Part shown: positions 1 through 7,489 of the stretch, piece after piece | Layout of the letters: each line of letters starts with the position of its first letter | Position numbering within the stretch: the first letter of the stretch is position 1 | DNA from: an uncultured Chitinophagaceae bacterium | GTDB taxonomy: Bacteria > Bacteroidota > Bacteroidia > Chitinophagales > Chitinophagaceae | Reading direction: 5' to 3' | Assembly (NCBI GenBank): GCA_903904335.1 | Contig: CAIVCF010000094.1 | Coordinates: 1 to 45,013, forward strand | Length of the DNA: 45,013 nucleotides | Notes under the pieces: generated by a model | The model's database searches: none | The model's input: only the letters and a program-made list of their open reading frames with translations | Told to the model about the DNA's origin: nothing | Translations under genes and position numbers: made by a program

Positions 1-278
1 ACTTAAAAACGGAACAATGTATTCCCTAACTTTGTTTTCACTGATAACTCCCACCGTTGTTATTTTTTGTTCAAATCTTTAACTACAGGGAGTTATCTTT
101 TATTTTATCACCATCTCAAAAAGTTTAAACAACTTCATAATTAGAAAATAGCTAAATAAGAACGATAAAAAAGGATAGATATTTCAATCAGCCCATAAAA
201 TAAAAGGCAACAACATGTTGGTAAAATGGGATTTTATATCAACAAAACAGTAACTTGACCGACCAAAAACCTTGATGA
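1..278. other. AT-rich gap with a 10-bp inverted repeat
   Basis: I see no coding region here. The one clear structure is a perfect 10-bp inverted repeat, GATAACTCCC at 43-52 and GGGAGTTATC at 88-97, separated by 35 bases and followed by a T-rich stretch. It could terminate a gene left of the window or be a pair of protein-binding half sites. Nothing at the sequence level decides between these. Confidence 0.5.
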
Positions 279-845
279 TTGTTTCAATTAATTTGCATTT
301 TCTGTCTTCGTTTATTTTGTTGGGATACAAAACCCCGGTTTGATCCACAAATAAAAAAGTGTGTGATTATTGTGGCGCCGCATACCAGCGGTTGGGATGT
401 GGTAATAGGAGTGCTTTACAGAGCTGTTATCGGAATCAGAGAAGCAAGATTTTTCGGCAAAAAAGAACTGTTTGACAGTCCTTTCGGATTTATATTCAAG
501 TGGTTGGGGGGCACGCCCGTAGACCGCTTCAGCAAACAAAACCTTGTAGAACAGGCGGTGGATCTGTTTAATAAGAATGAATCCTTCATTCTGGCCCTGT
601 CTCCCGAAGGCACAAGGCAAAGAGTAGATAAATTGCGAACAGGCTTTTATTATATTGCCAAAGGTGCAAAAGTGCCGATCGTAATGGCGGGATTTGATTT
701 TAAAAATAGAAAATTGCTGTTATCAGAACCTTTTTATACTTCCGATAATGAAGAAGAAGATTTTAGAAAGATCATCGGGTTCTTTGCATCCATTCAGGGC
801 AAAAACCCTGAATTAGGAATGGCGCATTTAATGAATAGCGAATAA
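279..845 (+). CDS. Lysophospholipid acyltransferase family protein
   Basis: This is probably an acyltransferase of the 1-acylglycerol-3-phosphate (PlsC-like) superfamily, which moves an acyl chain onto a lysolipid or related acceptor at the inner membrane. The catalytic H(X4)D block is visible as HTSGWD at residues 35-40, and the substrate-phosphate motif as PEGTR at about 109-113. The length of 188 aa fits the short single-domain bacterial members. The start is a TTG: an in-frame TGA lies immediately before it (276-278), and the nearby ATG at 275 is in another frame that closes within 23 codons. Acceptor specificity cannot be read from the sequence. It stands alone upstream of a tRNA gene. 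The family call is firm; the start codon is less so. Confidence 0.85.
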   Translation: MFQLICIFCLRLFCWDTKPRFDPQIKKCVIIVAPHTSGWDVVIGVLYRAVIGIREARFFGKKELFDSPFGFIFKWLGGTPVDRFSKQNLVEQAVDLFNKNESFILALSPEGTRQRVDKLRTGFYYIAKGAKVPIVMAGFDFKNRKLLLSEPFYTSDNEEEDFRKIIGFFASIQGKNPELGMAHLMNSE

Positions 846-860
846 ACTTTACTGATTCAA

Positions 861-893
861 TTGTATTTTTGAAAACGATAATTCGTAAATTTG
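861..893 (+). promoter_or_regulatory. Promoter of the tRNA-Gln gene
   Basis: A TAAATTTG element at 886-893 matches the Bacteroidota -7 consensus TAnnTTTG, and a TTG at 861-863 lies 22 bases upstream as a -33 element. Transcription would begin around 898-900, just ahead of the tRNA. Confidence 0.6.
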
Positions 894-901
894 CCATTCA
901 T

Positions 902-972
902 TGCCCGATAGTATAATGGTAGTACTTCAGATTCTGGTTCTGATTGTCTTGGTTCGAATCCAGGTCGGGTAA
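902..972 (+). tRNA. tRNA-Gln (anticodon CUG)
   Basis: A full cloverleaf can be drawn. The acceptor arms TGCCCGA (902-908) and TCGGGTA (965-971) pair with one G-U. The D-stem is GTA/TAC, the anticodon stem TCAGA/TCTGA carries the loop TTCTGGT, and the T-arm CTTGG/CCAGG carries TTCGAAT. Anticodon 934-936 is CTG, which reads the glutamine codon CAG. The weak U1-A72 pair is the usual glutamine identity element. The discriminator is A972 and CCA is not encoded. The gene has its own promoter and a strong terminator, so it is a single-gene unit. Confidence 0.93.
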
Positions 973-990
973 CATCTCCAAAAAACAAAA

Positions 991-1020
991 AATCCTGAAA
1001 GTTTATTCAGGATTTTTTTA
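991..1020 (+). terminator. Rho-independent terminator after tRNA-Gln
   Basis: AATCCTGAA (991-999) pairs perfectly with TTCAGGATT (1006-1014) across a 6-base loop and is followed by a T tract. Confidence 0.85.
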
Positions 1021-1105
1021 TGAATATGCTTCAATTATAAAATAATCAACTACATTAGCGCCGCCGTACAAAAAAATAGGCCCTTCCGTAGAAACGGATT
1101 GACCC

Positions 1106-1220
1106 CTAACGATTGCTTGCCATATGAAAATTCTTAGTAGTAGTGTTTTGCTGAACTAAGCAGCGTTGTTTTCGAATTAAGGCCTCTAACGATATTTCAC
1201 TTTCTCTAACGATTGCTTGC
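1106..1220. repeat. Direct repeats of CTAACGATTGCTTGC
   Basis: Two exact 15-base copies sit at 1106-1120 and 1206-1220. A shorter copy sharing the first 8 bases is at 1186-1193, exactly 20 bases before the second full copy. A related string, TCTAACAATTGC, occurs just upstream of the gene at 28077. Function unknown. Confidence 0.7.
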
Positions 1221-1271
1221 TATGCTTTGCCTCAATTACTATGTAAAAGTAATGACCAATTATATGGGATT

Positions 1272-1309
1272 CAAAACAGATTGATGCTGTTTTGTTGATG
1301 GCAAAACAG
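1272..1309 (+). promoter_or_regulatory. Alternating 8-mer hairpin array in a leader region
   Basis: CAAAACAG (1272-1279), CTGTTTTG (1287-1294) and CAAAACAG (1302-1309) are spaced by 7 bases each, and the two spacers share TTGATG. The central arm is the perfect complement of both flanking arms, so either hairpin can form but not both. The array lies about 55-95 bases upstream of the ATG at 1365. It could be an RNA switch or a triple operator site. Confidence 0.5.
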
Positions 1310-1364
1310 AGAAAATTTTCTTAAAACCCTTATCTGTTCAGCATTTCAGGCTAAAATCACTATT

Positions 1365-2924
1365 ATGTCCAACAGGTTTTCCGACATATTATTTCAATTG
1401 GTTCAAACGCTGGAAAAGTCGGAAAAACGCCATTTTAAGCTCTATATCAAAAGGAGTTCGGGAAAAAAAGATCTTAAAATCATTCAATTATTCGATGTTT
1501 TAGATAAACTTCCCGAGTATGATGAGAAATTATTGCTGAAAAAACTTCCCGGAGTTACGAAACCCCAATTAGCGAACTTAAAAAATCATTTGTACAAAGA
1601 ATTATTGGCAAGCCTTCGGTTACTGAAAACAACCGAAAACATAGATCTGCAATTGAGTGAGCACTTAGACAATGCGAGGTTGCTTTATAACAAAGGATTG
1701 AAATTACAAAGCCTTCGCATTTTAGAAAAAGCGAAAGAGATCGCAAAGGCGAATCAGAAGTTTAATTTTTTAGTGCAGGCAATTTCGTTGGAAAAGAAAA
1801 TAGAAACATTGCACATTACCAGAAGCTCTACTGATAAAACAGAAGTGATGACGCAGGAAGCATTGACCATCAGTGATCATATCAATCGTGTTACACGTTT
1901 ATCCAATCTGGCATTGCTTTTATATCGTTGGTATGTGATCAATGGTCATGCAAGAAATGAAATTGATGAAGAAGATATCAAGGTTTATTTTAAAAATCAA
2001 TTACCGAATGATGTAGATGCAGTAAACGGTTTCTACGAAAAATTATACTTATATCAATGTTATTGTTGGTATGCATTTATCCGCCAGGATTTTTTAATGT
2101 ACTATCGGTACAGCCAGAAATGGATCGATCTGTATGACGAAGAGCCGCAGATGAAAGCCGTGGAAACAGGGCATTTCATCAAAGGCATGCATAATTTACT
2201 CAATGCACATTTTGACCTGCGCAATTATCAGCAGTTCGATAAAGCCATCAAACGGTTTGAAGCATTTGCAAAAACAGAAGCCGCGAAACAACACGATAAT
2301 TTCAGAACACATACTTCTATTTATATCAACAGTGCTAAGATAAATCTGCATTTAATGCAGGGCACATTTAAAGAAGGCGTTGCTTTGATCCCTCACATTG
2401 AAAGAAAGTTGCAGGAATATTCTTTGTATGTTGACAGGCACCGTATCCTTGTTTTCAACTATAAGTTTGCAACACTGCATTTCGGAAACGGCAACTATAA
2501 TGCATCGATCGATTATCTGCAAAAAATAATCAATGGTCCACTGGATCTCAGAATCGATCTGCAATGTTATGCCCGTGTACTGCACCTGATGGCGCATTAT
2601 GAACTGGGAAATACCGAGATCATCGAATCATTGATAAAATCGGTGTATCGCTTTATGGCGAAAATGAAAAACCTTACAGTAGTTGAAGAGACTATGTTCC
2701 GATTTTTGAGAAAGGGGTTTGATGTATCGCCAAAACGGTTGCAGCCTGAATTAGAAAATTTTTTAAACAGCATCAAGCATTTAGAAAAGAATCGTTTCGA
2801 AACAAGATCCTTCGCTTATCTCGATATTATTTCGTGGGTTGAAAGCAAGGTGTATGCAAAACCGCTCAGCGAGATCATACAAAACAAATACAAAACGATC
2901 CGAAAAAGAAACTATCAGCCATAG
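1365..2924 (+). CDS. Helical-repeat (TPR-like) conserved protein of unknown function
   Basis: I recognise a Bacteroidota-type conserved hypothetical protein of about 520 aa but no function. The sequence is almost wholly amphipathic helices, rich in Leu, Lys, Tyr and Phe. The first 90 residues are a compact N-terminal helical part starting MSNRFSDILFQLV, and degenerate tetratricopeptide-like helix pairs follow from about residue 90 to 470. There is no signal peptide and no membrane segment, so it is probably cytoplasmic and mediates protein contacts. The ATG at 1365 is the first in-frame start that makes sense. The leader contains the repeats and the alternating hairpin described at 1272-1309, so its expression may be controlled. 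It is followed by an unrelated membrane protein after about 110 bases. Confidence 0.75.
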   Translation: MSNRFSDILFQLVQTLEKSEKRHFKLYIKRSSGKKDLKIIQLFDVLDKLPEYDEKLLLKKLPGVTKPQLANLKNHLYKELLASLRLLKTTENIDLQLSEHLDNARLLYNKGLKLQSLRILEKAKEIAKANQKFNFLVQAISLEKKIETLHITRSSTDKTEVMTQEALTISDHINRVTRLSNLALLLYRWYVINGHARNEIDEEDIKVYFKNQLPNDVDAVNGFYEKLYLYQCYCWYAFIRQDFLMYYRYSQKWIDLYDEEPQMKAVETGHFIKGMHNLLNAHFDLRNYQQFDKAIKRFEAFAKTEAAKQHDNFRTHTSIYINSAKINLHLMQGTFKEGVALIPHIERKLQEYSLYVDRHRILVFNYKFATLHFGNGNYNASIDYLQKIINGPLDLRIDLQCYARVLHLMAHYELGNTEIIESLIKSVYRFMAKMKNLTVVEETMFRFLRKGFDVSPKRLQPELENFLNSIKHLEKNRFETRSFAYLDIISWVESKVYAKPLSEIIQNKYKTIRKRNYQP

Positions 2925-3034
2925 TTTTTGAATCTCATAAGTTTCTCCACAAACACAAATTGCCTATTGCAAATACGAAATCTAATTTCTATTTTGTTAG
3001 AGGCATTTATTTTATTACCCAAAAAAGATTGCAT

Positions 3035-3460
3035 ATGAACACACAAAAATTTATTATCTCCGGCATCGTCGGAGGCATTGTTTCATTTATCGCAGGCTAT
3101 TTGGTTTATGGTATGTTGTTGATGAATTATATGGACGCACATCCCGGACTTGCTACAAACGTTAACCGTCCGATGGGCGGATTTATTTGGTGGGCCCTGG
3201 TTCTAGGAAATATCTTCAGCGGATTAACGCTTTCTTACATTTATAACAAATGGGCAAATATCAGTACTGTTGTTGCAGGAGCGTTGGCCGGAGCAGTATT
3301 GGGCTTGTTGATGTCGCTCTCTTACGATTTAACTTCGTATGGAGTAACTCAACTGCTTTCTAAATATTCTTTTTGCGCAGATATTGTTGGTTCAGTTGTT
3401 GTAACCGCCATTACAGGCGCTGCTGTTGGTTGGGCAAATAGCTGGGGAAACAAATCATAA
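3035..3460 (+). CDS. Small four-helix membrane protein (DUF1761-like)
   Basis: This 141-aa protein has about four predicted transmembrane segments (residues 8-28, 48-66, 78-98 and 112-134) and few charges. The first helix, with GGIVSF and GYLVYG, recalls the DUF1761 group of small integral membrane proteins, but the resemblance is loose. I chose the ATG at 3035 rather than the longer in-frame start at 2960: the extra 25 residues are low-complexity, and MNTQKFIISG begins directly before the first membrane helix. A strong terminator follows. No function can be assigned. Confidence 0.65.
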   Translation: MNTQKFIISGIVGGIVSFIAGYLVYGMLLMNYMDAHPGLATNVNRPMGGFIWWALVLGNIFSGLTLSYIYNKWANISTVVAGALAGAVLGLLMSLSYDLTSYGVTQLLSKYSFCADIVGSVVVTAITGAAVGWANSWGNKS

Positions 3461-3484
3461 GAATGAATTGAATGAACAGTTTTT

Positions 3485-3512
3485 AAGAGCGATATTTTTA
3501 TCGCTCTTTTTT
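3485..3512 (+). terminator. Rho-independent terminator
   Basis: AAGAGCGAT (3485-3493) pairs perfectly with ATCGCTCTT (3500-3508) and is followed by T residues. It closes the membrane-protein gene. Confidence 0.85.
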
Positions 3513-3553
3513 ATTTTCAGCAACACATAAAAAGAACTTTGTAATTTGTAATC

Positions 3554-4144
3554 ATGAAAGGATTGATGAAAAATATTTTTTTTGTTTTGATGTTTATGTT
3601 GACTGCATGCGGAACAAAATATAAAAACCCGCACATTGAAATACAAACAGAATTCGGTGATATTGAAATTGAATTGTATCCCGATCGGGCACCTAAAACC
3701 GTTGCTGCATTTTTATCTTACATCGATTCAGGATATTTTAAAAGAAGTTCTTTTTACAGAGTGTTGAATGATGAGAACCAACCGAGCAATGCACCAAAAA
3801 CAGAATTGATACAGGGCGGCATCTGGAAAACAAATAATAAACTCACTTCGCAATTAAAAGGTATTCCGCACGAAACAACACAGCAAACAAAAATATCGCA
3901 CAAGAACGGAGTGATATCATTGGCAAGAGTAGCACCCGGCACAGCAACAACAGAATTTTTTATTTGTATTGGCGATCAACCGGGATTGGATTATGGCGGC
4001 GAAAATATGGAAGACCATCAGGGTTATGCTGCGTTTGGTAAAGTGGTAAAAGGTATGGACGTGGTTAGAAAAATTTATTCGAAGAATGAAGACGGACAAT
4101 ATTTTTCTCCGCCGGTTGGCATCTTTGATATTGTAAGAGAATAA
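3554..4144 (+). CDS. Cyclophilin-type peptidyl-prolyl isomerase, lipoprotein
   Basis: This is a predicted periplasmic or outer-membrane peptidyl-prolyl cis-trans isomerase that would help secreted proteins fold. Residues 1-19 form a lipoprotein signal with lipobox LTAC, so Cys19 is the acylated residue. The cyclophilin fold fills residues 30-195: IELYPDRAPKTVAAF, the strand with FYRVLN, a GGIW loop, and a core containing GVISLARV and TEFFICIGD. The canonical active-site Arg falls in the FYRV segment. At 196 aa it is a single-domain member. The upstream terminator isolates it from its left neighbour. It converges with the PhnA-like gene across an inverted repeat at 4153-4200. Confidence 0.9.
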   Translation: MKGLMKNIFFVLMFMLTACGTKYKNPHIEIQTEFGDIEIELYPDRAPKTVAAFLSYIDSGYFKRSSFYRVLNDENQPSNAPKTELIQGGIWKTNNKLTSQLKGIPHETTQQTKISHKNGVISLARVAPGTATTEFFICIGDQPGLDYGGENMEDHQGYAAFGKVVKGMDVVRKIYSKNEDGQYFSPPVGIFDIVRE

Positions 4145-4152
4145 AAACAAAT

Positions 4153-4200
4153 GCCACAAATGCACAAAAGTTTACTAAAAAATATTCGTGCATTCGTGGC
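4153..4200. repeat. Inverted repeat between convergent genes (REP-like)
   Basis: GCCACAAATGCAC (4153-4165) and GTGCATTCGTGGC (4188-4200) are complementary over 13 positions with one G-U, separated by 22 bases. The position between two convergent stop codons fits a bidirectional terminator. The motif ATTCGTGCATTCGTGG also resembles a dispersed palindrome I remember as common in Bacteroidota genomes. That recollection has not been checked by search. Confidence 0.6.
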
Positions 4201-4222
4201 AAAATATATTCGAGAAAATATT

Positions 4223-4801
4223 CTATTTCTTTCGTAGATATTTTGTTAAGATAACAATGGTTTGCCCGTCAATTTTTCCTTCGATCTGTTCGGTGTTTTC
4301 TTTAACCAATCTGATATTTCTGACAACGGTACCGAGTTTTGCATTGATGGTAGAGCCTTTTACATCGAGCGATTTGGTGGTCACCACCGTATCGCCATCG
4401 CTCAGCAATGCACCGTAAGCATCTTTATGCAGATCAACATCCGCGCTGTTTTCATGATCGCCCGTTTCTTTTGCCCATACAATATTTTCTTCATCGAGAT
4501 ACATCATGTCTAATTTTTCCGAAGCCCATGTTTCATTTCTGAATCTGTTCAACATACGCCAGGAAACGACCTGCACAGCAGCAACATCGCTCCACATGCT
4601 TTCATTTAAACATTGCCAGTGTTTGCTGTCGAGTTCTTCTTTTTTTTCTAATTGCTGTTTACATTTTTCGCAGATGAAAATGCTGTCGTATAAATTTTTA
4701 CTTGAATGAGGTGGAACTTCATAAATACTTAAATCTTCTGTGGCTGTGCATAACTCGCATTGGTTATTGCTTCTTTCAGCTAATAGTTTTTCTACACTCA
4801 T
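4223..4801 (-). CDS. PhnA/YjdM-like zinc-ribbon protein
   Basis: This 192-aa protein resembles the PhnA (YjdM) family, named for a phosphonate-linked locus although its biochemical role is unclear. It has an N-terminal zinc ribbon with Cys15-x2-Cys18 and Cys44-x2-Cys47. The C-terminal part (about residues 125-192) is the small beta-barrel-like PhnA domain with SDGDTVVTTKSLDVKG and a closing IVILTKYLRKK. The reading frame extends 30 codons further upstream, but the ATG at 4801 gives the family-typical start MSVEKLLAERSNNQC and keeps the REP-like motif at 4857-4880 outside the gene. No phosphonate genes are nearby. The gene is divergent from uvrD. Confidence 0.85.
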   Translation of the reverse strand: MSVEKLLAERSNNQCELCTATEDLSIYEVPPHSSKNLYDSIFICEKCKQQLEKKEELDSKHWQCLNESMWSDVAAVQVVSWRMLNRFRNETWASEKLDMMYLDEENIVWAKETGDHENSADVDLHKDAYGALLSDGDTVVTTKSLDVKGSTINAKLGTVVRNIRLVKENTEQIEGKIDGQTIVILTKYLRKK

Positions 4802-4856
4802 GGTTGTTTTTTGGGTGAGCGAATGTAGGTATTTTAATTGGGTGATATAAAAACCA

Positions 4857-4970
4857 ACAGTACAAGTGTGCGACGCAACAGCCGATGCCATAAAAAACTT
4901 CAGCTTGCTGCAAAAAACTTATTGTTGATAAATTAGGTTGCGCACATTCTTTCGGAATGAGAGTCGCAAC
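4857..4970. repeat. REP-like motif and inverted partner in the phnA-uvrD gap
   Basis: TACAAGTGTGCGACGCAAC (4861-4879) is one copy of a dispersed motif. An inverted partner follows: GTTGCG (4937-4942) and CGCAAC (4965-4970) form an outer stem, with ATTC (4946-4949) and GAAT (4955-4958) as an inner stem. The hairpin ends 15 bases before the uvrD start codon, so it lies in that gene's leader. Confidence 0.55.
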
Positions 4971-4985
4971 AATTAACTTCGCCAC

Positions 4986-7331
4986 ATGCAGGATTATTTA
5001 AGTGGATTGAACGAGCCGCAGAAAGAAGCGGTATTGCACATGAACGGGCCGTTGATGATCGTGGCGGGTGCGGGCAGCGGTAAAACAAAAGTGCTCACAA
5101 CACGCATTGCAAATTTGATGGCGAATGGTATAGATGCTTTTAATATTCTGGCGCTCACTTTCACAAACAAGGCTGCCGCCGAAATGAAAGAACGTATTGA
5201 AAAAATTCTCGGCAACAGTGAAGCAAGAAATTTATACATCGGAACCTTTCACAGCGTGTTCGCCAGAATATTGAGAGGCGAAGCACATCGCCTCGGTTAT
5301 CCTAGCAACTTCACGATTTATGATACGGATGATAGCCGCTCTGTTTTAAAAACGGTGATCAACGAATTGAACTTAGATGATAAACATTATAAACCCAATG
5401 TGGTGCATAACAGAATATCATCTGCAAAAAATGCATTGGTGGGTCCGGCAGAATATGCGGTGGATTATTATATTCAGCAGGAAGATACAAGAGCCAATCG
5501 TCCTGCCATTGCGCAAATTTATGCAGCCTATGCAGCAAGATGTTTCAAAAATGGCGCCATGGATTTTGATGATCTCTTGTTGAAGATGTATGAATTGTTG
5601 AAACATCACAACGAAGCATTGGTAAAATATCAACGCAAGTTTAAGTATGTTTTAATTGATGAGTATCAGGATACAAATCAGGTGCAATACGAGATCACAA
5701 AACTATTGGCAGCTATGCATGAAAATATTTGTGTGGTGGGCGATGATGCACAAAGTATTTATAGTTTTCGCGGAGCAACGATCGAAAATATTTTAAAGTT
5801 CCAGAAAGATTATGATGATGTGAAAGTGATCAAGCTGGAGCAGAATTACAGAAGCAGTCAGAGTATTCTCGGCGTGGCGAATGAAGTGATTAAAAATAAC
5901 AAAGGGCAGATCCCTAAAAACCTGTGGACCGAAAATGAAACGGGCGAAAAAATAAAATTGGTTCGCACCATGACGGACAATGAAGAAGGAAAATTTGTTG
6001 CCGATACCATTCAGGAACAAAAACTCCGCAATCATTATTACAATAAAGATTTTGCCATTCTTTATCGCACCAATGCGCAGAGCCGTGCATTTGAAGAGAG
6101 TTTGCGCAGAATGGGCATCGTGTATAAAATTTATGGTGGCTTAAGTTTTTATCAGCGCAAAGAAATAAAAGATTTGGTTGCTTATCTGCGAGTAATCGTG
6201 AATACCAGAGATGAAGAAGCCTTGAAAAGAATTATCAATTATCCTGTTCGCGGCATTGGTAAAACAACCATCGAGAAATGTGTGATCGTTGCGAATGAAC
6301 AAAAGATCACTTTATGGGATGTGTTGACAAGAGCGGCAGAGTTTGGTTTTAAAGCAGGCACATTAGAAGCGTTACAAAATTTTGTAACGATGATCAAATA
6401 TTTTCAAACGATGCTTACCGATAAGAATGCGTATGATGTGGCAACGCAGGTTGGTAAACATACAAATCTGGTCAAAGAATTATTCAACGATAAAACAACA
6501 GAAGGTTTAGCACGGTATGAAAATATTCAGGAGTTATTGAACTCTATAAAAGAATGGACCGAAAGTCCGGATAATGAAGATGGCGAAGTGGGCAGTAAAA
6601 GTTTAGGAAGTTATTTACAGCAGATCACATTGTTGACTGATGCTGATAATGATAAAGAAGATTCTGATTCAGTAAAATTAATGACGATACATGCTGCTAA
6701 AGGATTGGAGTTTGCCTGTGTATTTGTTGGCGGCATTGAAGAAACATTATTTCCCAATGCCATGAGCATTAACACCCGGGAAGAATTGGAAGAAGAAAGA
6801 AGATTATTTTATGTAGCAGTAACAAGAGCCAAACAAAGATTGTGGTTAACGTATGCGAATGCACGGTATCGATTTGGTCAGCTGGTTCAAAACGAACCGA
6901 GCCGATTTTTAGAAGAAATGCCGGAAGAGCATATTGATAAATCTTATGCAGGTGGCGGTGCAAGAAATAATGCCGGCAATGAATGGAGCAATGGAAATGC
7001 GTTTCAAAAAATGCAAAGAGGTTTTGGAGAAGCCGATGCGGCTGAAAGAAGATACGGCCCGCCACCAAAAAAAGAAAACAAGAAACCTGAATACTTACCT
7101 ATAACACCACCATCTAATAAAGTAGTGGCGCATGTTCCGTCGAAAGATTTTGTTGCAAGCGATACTTCGTTTTTGGAAGAAGGAAATAAAGTGGAACATC
7201 AGAAATTTGGTTTTGGTATCGTAAAAAAATTGGAAGGAAGTGCACATAATCCCATTGCAACAATAGAATTTGAAATGAATGGAGAGAAAAAGATCATGCT
7301 GAATTATGCGAAGCTGCGGATCGTGGAATAG
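4986..7331 (+). CDS. uvrD: ATP-dependent 3'-5' DNA helicase, UvrD/PcrA family
   Basis: This superfamily 1 helicase unwinds DNA during nucleotide excision repair, mismatch repair and replication restart. All core motifs are visible: Q-motif region LNEPQKEAV, Walker A GAGSGKT at residues 28-34, DEYQDTN (Walker B), GDDAQSIYSFRGA (motif III), EQNYRSS (motif IV), TIHAAKGLEF (motif V) and VAVTRAKQRLWL (motif VI). A poorly conserved linker runs from about residue 650 to 710. The last 60 residues (VEHQKFGFGIV onwards) form the small C-terminal Tudor-like fold of PcrA that contacts RNA polymerase. The length of 781 aa is normal. The leader carries a hairpin at 4937-4970 and a related repeat lies just past the stop. 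pcrA would be an equally fair name. Confidence 0.95.
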   Translation: MQDYLSGLNEPQKEAVLHMNGPLMIVAGAGSGKTKVLTTRIANLMANGIDAFNILALTFTNKAAAEMKERIEKILGNSEARNLYIGTFHSVFARILRGEAHRLGYPSNFTIYDTDDSRSVLKTVINELNLDDKHYKPNVVHNRISSAKNALVGPAEYAVDYYIQQEDTRANRPAIAQIYAAYAARCFKNGAMDFDDLLLKMYELLKHHNEALVKYQRKFKYVLIDEYQDTNQVQYEITKLLAAMHENICVVGDDAQSIYSFRGATIENILKFQKDYDDVKVIKLEQNYRSSQSILGVANEVIKNNKGQIPKNLWTENETGEKIKLVRTMTDNEEGKFVADTIQEQKLRNHYYNKDFAILYRTNAQSRAFEESLRRMGIVYKIYGGLSFYQRKEIKDLVAYLRVIVNTRDEEALKRIINYPVRGIGKTTIEKCVIVANEQKITLWDVLTRAAEFGFKAGTLEALQNFVTMIKYFQTMLTDKNAYDVATQVGKHTNLVKELFNDKTTEGLARYENIQELLNSIKEWTESPDNEDGEVGSKSLGSYLQQITLLTDADNDKEDSDSVKLMTIHAAKGLEFACVFVGGIEETLFPNAMSINTREELEEERRLFYVAVTRAKQRLWLTYANARYRFGQLVQNEPSRFLEEMPEEHIDKSYAGGGARNNAGNEWSNGNAFQKMQRGFGEADAAERRYGPPPKKENKKPEYLPITPPSNKVVAHVPSKDFVASDTSFLEEGNKVEHQKFGFGIVKKLEGSAHNPIATIEFEMNGEKKIMLNYAKLRIVE

Positions 7332-7338
7332 AATTGTT

Positions 7339-7362
7339 ACAGTACAAGAGTGCGACGCAACC
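7339..7362 (+). repeat. REP-like motif copy downstream of uvrD
   Basis: ACAGTACAAGAGTGCGACGC and the next four bases match the copy at 4857-4880 except for one internal substitution and the last base. The two copies therefore flank uvrD in the same orientation. Confidence 0.6.
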
Positions 7363-7459
7363 ACAGCCAAATAGCCATTCTACGGCTTTTTTCAACCAAA
7401 AATATCGTTTTGCGAAAGCCGCTTCGGGATTGATTAAACGGCCTGTCTTATTATTTCTT

Positions 7460-7467
7460 TATTTTTG
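7460..7467 (+). promoter_or_regulatory. Putative -7 promoter element of nfu
   Basis: TATTTTTG matches TAnnTTTG and lies 22 bases before the ATG at 7490. I see no well-spaced TTG at -33: the nearest, at 7430-7432, is 27 bases away. Confidence 0.45.
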
Positions 7468-7489
7468 CAACTGAATAAAACGTGTTGTT

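Larger units (their letters stand above)
1021..1364. other. Non-coding gap with repeats and a three-part hairpin
   Basis: There is no credible gene in these 344 bases. The gap carries the 15-mer CTAACGATTGCTTGC twice, at 1106-1120 and 1206-1220, exactly 100 bases apart, and a partial copy (CTAACGAT) at 1186. It also carries an alternating set of 8-mers at 1272-1309 that can form two mutually exclusive hairpins. The leader of the downstream 519-aa gene lies here. Confidence 0.6.

Noticed and set aside
275-345. ATG at 275 as the start of the acyltransferase
   Set aside because: It is in a different frame that closes after about 23 codons. The family similarity lies in the frame opened by the TTG at 279.
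4802-4891. N-terminal extension of the PhnA-like protein to 4891
   Set aside because: The extra 30 codons run through a REP-like repeat, while the ATG at 4801 gives the family-typical N-terminus.
7373-7421. A uvrD terminator formed by CGGCTTT (7383-7389) and AAAGCCG (7415-7421)
   Set aside because: The stem is 7 bp with a 25-base loop and no following T run, so it is too weak to list as a feature.
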